Assembly: GCA_963756545.1 (NCBI GenBank)
Contig: CAVWNY010000003.1
Coordinates: 558,001 to 622,000, forward strand
From: DATFDN01 sp963756545
GTDB lineage: Bacteria; Pseudomonadota; Alphaproteobacteria; Acetobacterales; Acetobacteraceae
Direction: 5' to 3'
Length of the DNA: 64,000 nucleotides
The translations under genes and the position numbers were made by a program. The notes below the pieces were generated by a model. It made no database searches and was not told where the DNA came from. It worked only from the letters and a program-made list of their open reading frames with translations. How positions within the stretch are numbered: position 1 is the first letter of the stretch; each line of letters begins with the position of its first letter. Shown here piece after piece: positions 60,899-64,000 of the stretch.

Positions 60899-62890
60899 GT
60901 GTTCCGCACCCTGCTGATCGCCAATCGCGGCGAGATCGCCGTTCGCATCACGCGCACGGCGCGGCGCATGGGCATCGAAACCGTCGCCGTGTTCTCCGAC
61001 GCCGATGCGGACGCGCTGCACGTCGCGACGGCCGATCGCGCGGTGCGCATCGGTCCGGCGCCCGCGCGCGAGAGCTATCTGAACATTGAGCATATCATCG
61101 AGGCCGCGCGACGAACCGGCGCCGAGGCGGTGCATCCGGGCTACGGGTTCCTGTCGGAGAATCCCGCATTCGCCGAGGCGTGCGCGGCGGCGGGCCTCAT
61201 TTTCGTCGGGCCGCCACCCTCGGCAATGCGCGCGATGGGCTCGAAATCCGCAGCCAAAATCCTGATGCGCCAGGCGGGCGTGCCTGTTCTGCCCGGCTAC
61301 GAGGGCGAGGCGCAGGACCCCGTCTTGCTCGCCGAGCAGGCCAAACGCGTGGGCTTTCCCGTCGTCATCAAGGCGGTTTCCGGCGGTGGCGGGCGGGGGA
61401 TGCGCGTGGTCGCCAGCGCCGCCGACTTCGCATCCGCCCTTGCCTCCGCCCGACAGGAATCCGCCTCCGCCTTCGGCGACGATCGCGTGCTGATCGAACG
61501 CTACCTCGATCGCCCGCGCCACATCGAGGTCCAGGTCTTCGCCGACACGCACGGCCATGCCCTGCACCTGTTCGAGCGGGACTGCTCCGCCCAGCGTCGC
61601 CACCAGAAGGTGCTGGAGGAGGCGCCCGCCCCCGGTCTCGATCCTGCCCGGCGCGCGGCGATGGGCGAGGCCGCCGTCGCCTGCGCCCGCGCGGTCGGCT
61701 ACGTTGGCGCCGGGACGGTGGAGTTCGTGGCAGACGCCGACGGGTTTTGGTTTCTCGAGATGAACACGCGCCTTCAGGTCGAGCACCCGGTGACGGAGAT
61801 GGTCACCGGCTTCGACCTGGTGGAATGGCAGCTCCGCGTCGCCGCGGGCGAGCGCCTGCCGGCCACGCAGGATGACATCCGCATCGACGGCCACGCGATC
61901 GAGGCGCGGCTCTATGCCGAGGACGCGGCCCGCGACTTCGCGCCCTCGGTCGGGCGGATCGTGCGGCTCCGCCTGCCCGAAGGTGATGGCGTGCGGGTCG
62001 ATGCCGGCGTGCGCGCGGGCGATGCCGTCAGCGTCCACTATGACGCCATGATCGCCAAGCTGATCTGCCACGGCGCGACGCGCGAGGAGGCGCTAGCCCG
62101 GCTGCGCCGCGCGCTGGCTCAATCCGAGGTCACCGGCGTGGCGAGCAACCTCGACCTGCTGGCGCGCATCGCCGCGCATCCTGCCTTTGCGGGCGGCGGC
62201 ATAGACACCGGGTTCATCGCGCGCGAGGCGGCCAGCCTGCTCGCGCCCCAGCACGCGCCGCCTGCCGAGGCGCTGGCTGTGGCGGCGCTTGGCGTGCTGG
62301 CGACCGAGGCCGCCGCCTCCGCGGCCGGCGGGGCGGCCGGCGCCGACCCTCATTCGCCATGGCATGGCCGCGCCGGCTGGTGGCTGAATGCGACGCGCGG
62401 GCGCACTTTTGCCTTCACCGCGGGCGAGGCGGCCTGCCCCGTGACCGTGCGGCCGGTCCTGGACGGGTGGCAACTGGATGCCGGCGGGGCCGTGATGCGC
62501 GGAGTGGCGTGGCTTGATCCCGCCGGCGAACTGACGCTCACGCTGGACGGCGTGCGTGCTCGCGCGAGCGTCATCCGGACGGGGAACGCGGTCCTGCTGC
62601 GCTGGCAGGGCGAGACCTGGCGGCTCGGCCTGCCGGACCCGGAGGCGGCGATCGAGGCCGAGGACGTCTCCGGCGGCCGGCTTCTTGCCCCCATCCCAGG
62701 ACAGGTTACGTCGGTTTCGGTCTCTCCCGGCCAGGCGGTCGAGCGGGGCGAGATTCTGGTGGTGCTGGAGGCCATGAAAACGGTCTTCCGCCTGCCCGCG
62801 CCGGCCGACGGCGTGGTGTCCGAGGTGGCGTGCCGGGCAGGCGACTCCGTCGAGGAAGGTCAAATCCTGGTCAGCTTCGTCGAAGATTGA
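60899..62890 (+). CDS. mccA: Acyl-CoA carboxylase alpha (biotin carboxylase/biotin carrier) subunit
   Basis: A 663-residue biotin carboxylase fused to a biotin carrier domain. The GTG at 60899 (VFRTLLIANRGEIAVRI) is the start, five bases after the beta-subunit stop. Biotin carboxylase signatures include GGGGRGMRVV (ATP loop), ERDCSAQRRHQKVLEEAP and EMNTRLQVEHPVTEM. The middle BT-like region runs to about 590, and the carrier domain ends with VLEAMKTVFRLPAP; Lys in EAMK would carry biotin. Thr replaces the usual Met after it, as seen in some members. Confidence 0.9.
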   Translation: MFRTLLIANRGEIAVRITRTARRMGIETVAVFSDADADALHVATADRAVRIGPAPARESYLNIEHIIEAARRTGAEAVHPGYGFLSENPAFAEACAAAGLIFVGPPPSAMRAMGSKSAAKILMRQAGVPVLPGYEGEAQDPVLLAEQAKRVGFPVVIKAVSGGGGRGMRVVASAADFASALASARQESASAFGDDRVLIERYLDRPRHIEVQVFADTHGHALHLFERDCSAQRRHQKVLEEAPAPGLDPARRAAMGEAAVACARAVGYVGAGTVEFVADADGFWFLEMNTRLQVEHPVTEMVTGFDLVEWQLRVAAGERLPATQDDIRIDGHAIEARLYAEDAARDFAPSVGRIVRLRLPEGDGVRVDAGVRAGDAVSVHYDAMIAKLICHGATREEALARLRRALAQSEVTGVASNLDLLARIAAHPAFAGGGIDTGFIAREAASLLAPQHAPPAEALAVAALGVLATEAAASAAGGAAGADPHSPWHGRAGWWLNATRGRTFAFTAGEAACPVTVRPVLDGWQLDAGGAVMRGVAWLDPAGELTLTLDGVRARASVIRTGNAVLLRWQGETWRLGLPDPEAAIEAEDVSGGRLLAPIPGQVTSVSVSPGQAVERGEILVVLEAMKTVFRLPAPADGVVSEVACRAGDSVEEGQILVSFVED

Positions 62891-62941
62891 GCCTCGCGGG
62901 CTTCGCGAGCGTTTCGTTGATAACAGCGGGGGGGTACGGCG

Positions 62942-64000
62942 ATGGCGTTGCTCGGTGTGTTGACCGATCCGAACGCGGAGCCGATCGAGCGCGAGACCAT
63001 GCGCCGGGTCACGCGGCGCCTCGTCCCTCTGCTGATGATCTGCTATTTTGTCGGCTATCTCGACCGGGTGAACGTGAGTTTCGCCTCGCTCACCATGAAC
63101 CGGGATCTGCATTTCTCCTCCGCCGTGTACGGCTTCGGCGGCGGCGTGTTCTTCCTGGGCTATTTCCTGTTCGAGATTCCGTCGAATCTGCTGCTGGCGC
63201 GCGTCGGCGCCCGAAAGTGGATCGCGCGCATCCTGATAACCTGGGGGATCATCGCAGCCCTGGAGGCAGGCATCTGGAATGAGCCGTCGTTTTACGGGAT
63301 CCGCTTCCTGCTGGGCCTCGCGGAGGCCGGGTTCTTTCCGGGCATCATCCTCTATCTGACCTGGTGGTTCCCATCCTACTACCGGGCGCGGATGATCGGG
63401 ATGTTCATGACGGCGATCCCGATCTCGGTCGTGCTAGGCTCCATCGTCTCGGGCTGGATACTCACCTTCGACCAGGCCTGGGGGTTGGCGGGCTGGCAGT
63501 GGCTCTTCGTGCTTGAGGGTGGGCCGGCCGTCATCCTGGGATTTGTCGTGCTGTTTTTCCTGACCGACATCCCCGACCAGGCGCACTGGCTGGCGCCCGC
63601 GCAGCGCACCTGGCTCAACGAGCGGCTGGCTTCGGAGCGCGCCCAGCGCGAGACGGTGCGTCGCTATGCTCTGGGCGAGACCCTGCGGAATCCCAGGGTA
63701 TGGGGGCTGACGCTGGTCTATTTTGGCCAGAACGTCTCGGGCTACGGACTGGTGATCTTCCTGCCGCAGATCATCAAGCGGTTCGGCGTGAGCGACGTGC
63801 AGACCGGGCTCATCAACGCCATCCCGTTCGCCTGCGCCGCCGTCGCGATGGTGCTGTGGGGTCTGCACTCCGATCGTACCGGCGAGCGCAACAAGCACTG
63901 CGCGGCGGCGTGCTTCCTGACCTTCATCGGGCTCGCCGTGTGTCTTGGGATCGACAACCCGTACGCGCTGATGGTGGCGATCGTGTTTTCGCAAATGGGG
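62942..64000 (+). CDS. MFS transporter, anion:cation symporter family (3' end outside window)
   Basis: An open frame from an ATG at 62942 to the window edge, 353 codons without a stop. The protein starts MALLGVLTDPNAEPIERETM. About ten spans are visible, with YFVGYLDRVNVSFASLTMN and GLAEAGFFPGIILYLTWWFP, which are signatures of the ACS family (tartrate/phthalate/hexuronate-type carriers). It is 51 bases after the carboxylase alpha gene and probably in the same operon, carrying a carboxylate substrate. The exact substrate cannot be told. Confidence 0.88.
   Translation, partial: MALLGVLTDPNAEPIERETMRRVTRRLVPLLMICYFVGYLDRVNVSFASLTMNRDLHFSSAVYGFGGGVFFLGYFLFEIPSNLLLARVGARKWIARILITWGIIAALEAGIWNEPSFYGIRFLLGLAEAGFFPGIILYLTWWFPSYYRARMIGMFMTAIPISVVLGSIVSGWILTFDQAWGLAGWQWLFVLEGGPAVILGFVVLFFLTDIPDQAHWLAPAQRTWLNERLASERAQRETVRRYALGETLRNPRVWGLTLVYFGQNVSGYGLVIFLPQIIKRFGVSDVQTGLINAIPFACAAVAMVLWGLHSDRTGERNKHCAAACFLTFIGLAVCLGIDNPYALMVAIVFSQMG

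Overview
The window is a stretch of a G+C-rich bacterial chromosome with dense, strongly GC3-biased coding and short gaps. Gene content and order suggest an alphaproteobacterium, probably in the Rhodospirillales/Acetobacteraceae area: mutY is divergent from a DUF721/dciA–dsbA-like–smc run, isocitrate lyase is divergent from a short-chain-acyl-CoA (RamB/ScfR-like) regulator, and there are many solute transporters and acyl-CoA enzymes. This placement is inference; there is no rRNA or other taxonomic marker here.

Layout. 1-4.2 kb: 3' end of a xanthine-dehydrogenase-family molybdenum subunit, a YgjP-like metallopeptidase and a glycogen-debranching enzyme. 4.4-7.4 kb: aceA with a one-base frameshift, and its divergent regulator. 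7.4-16 kb, all on the minus strand: an MFS carrier, a DppD/DppF ATPase pair without permeases, a class II aldolase, gltX, a small acidic protein, a lone amino-acid permease, an alpha/beta hydrolase and a lone CoA-transferase alpha subunit. 16-21.8 kb: smc, a DsbA-like protein and dciA, facing mutY. 21.9-22.6 kb: a scar of broken genes. 22.7-30.1 kb: LLM oxidoreductase, GST, DUF3108, msrQ with a cyclase, xthA, a C26 amidotransferase, lolA and apt. 30.1-31.1 kb: about 1 kb of lower-GC sequence without a convincing gene. 31.1-36.8 kb: an aminotransferase followed by ugpBAEC. 37.2-42.5 kb: a TPR/glycosyltransferase protein, an acyl-CoA-dehydrogenase-fold enzyme, a GNAT domain running in frame into an aminotransferase, and an NTF2-like protein. 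42.5-49.7 kb: an acyl-CoA catabolic cluster (two CoA ligases, two acyl-CoA dehydrogenases, an SCPx-type thiolase and its DUF35 partner). 49.9-57.8 kb: a broken MFS gene, an M20 amidohydrolase, two medium-chain reductases, a second zone of truncated genes, a 2-hydroxyacid dehydrogenase and a solute-binding protein. 57.9-64 kb: lutB-like, acyl-CoA carboxylase beta and alpha (methylcrotonyl-CoA type), and an MFS carrier cut by the window end.

The theme is uptake and breakdown of organic acids: isocitrate lyase for C2 units, CoA ligases and dehydrogenases for acyl chains, a biotin carboxylase pair, and several carriers for peptides, glycerol phosphate and carboxylates. Three families of dispersed palindromic repeats sit in the gaps, and four short regions hold decayed gene pieces. 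Three of the four frameshifts found look like one extra G, which could be real decay or a sequence error.

The strongest candidates for something new are the 44.1-49.7 kb cluster with its thiolase/DUF35 pair (which may be a retro-aldolase rather than a thiolase), the GNAT-aminotransferase read-through frame, and the frameshift in aceA. No phage, CRISPR array, toxin-antitoxin or defence system was recognised.
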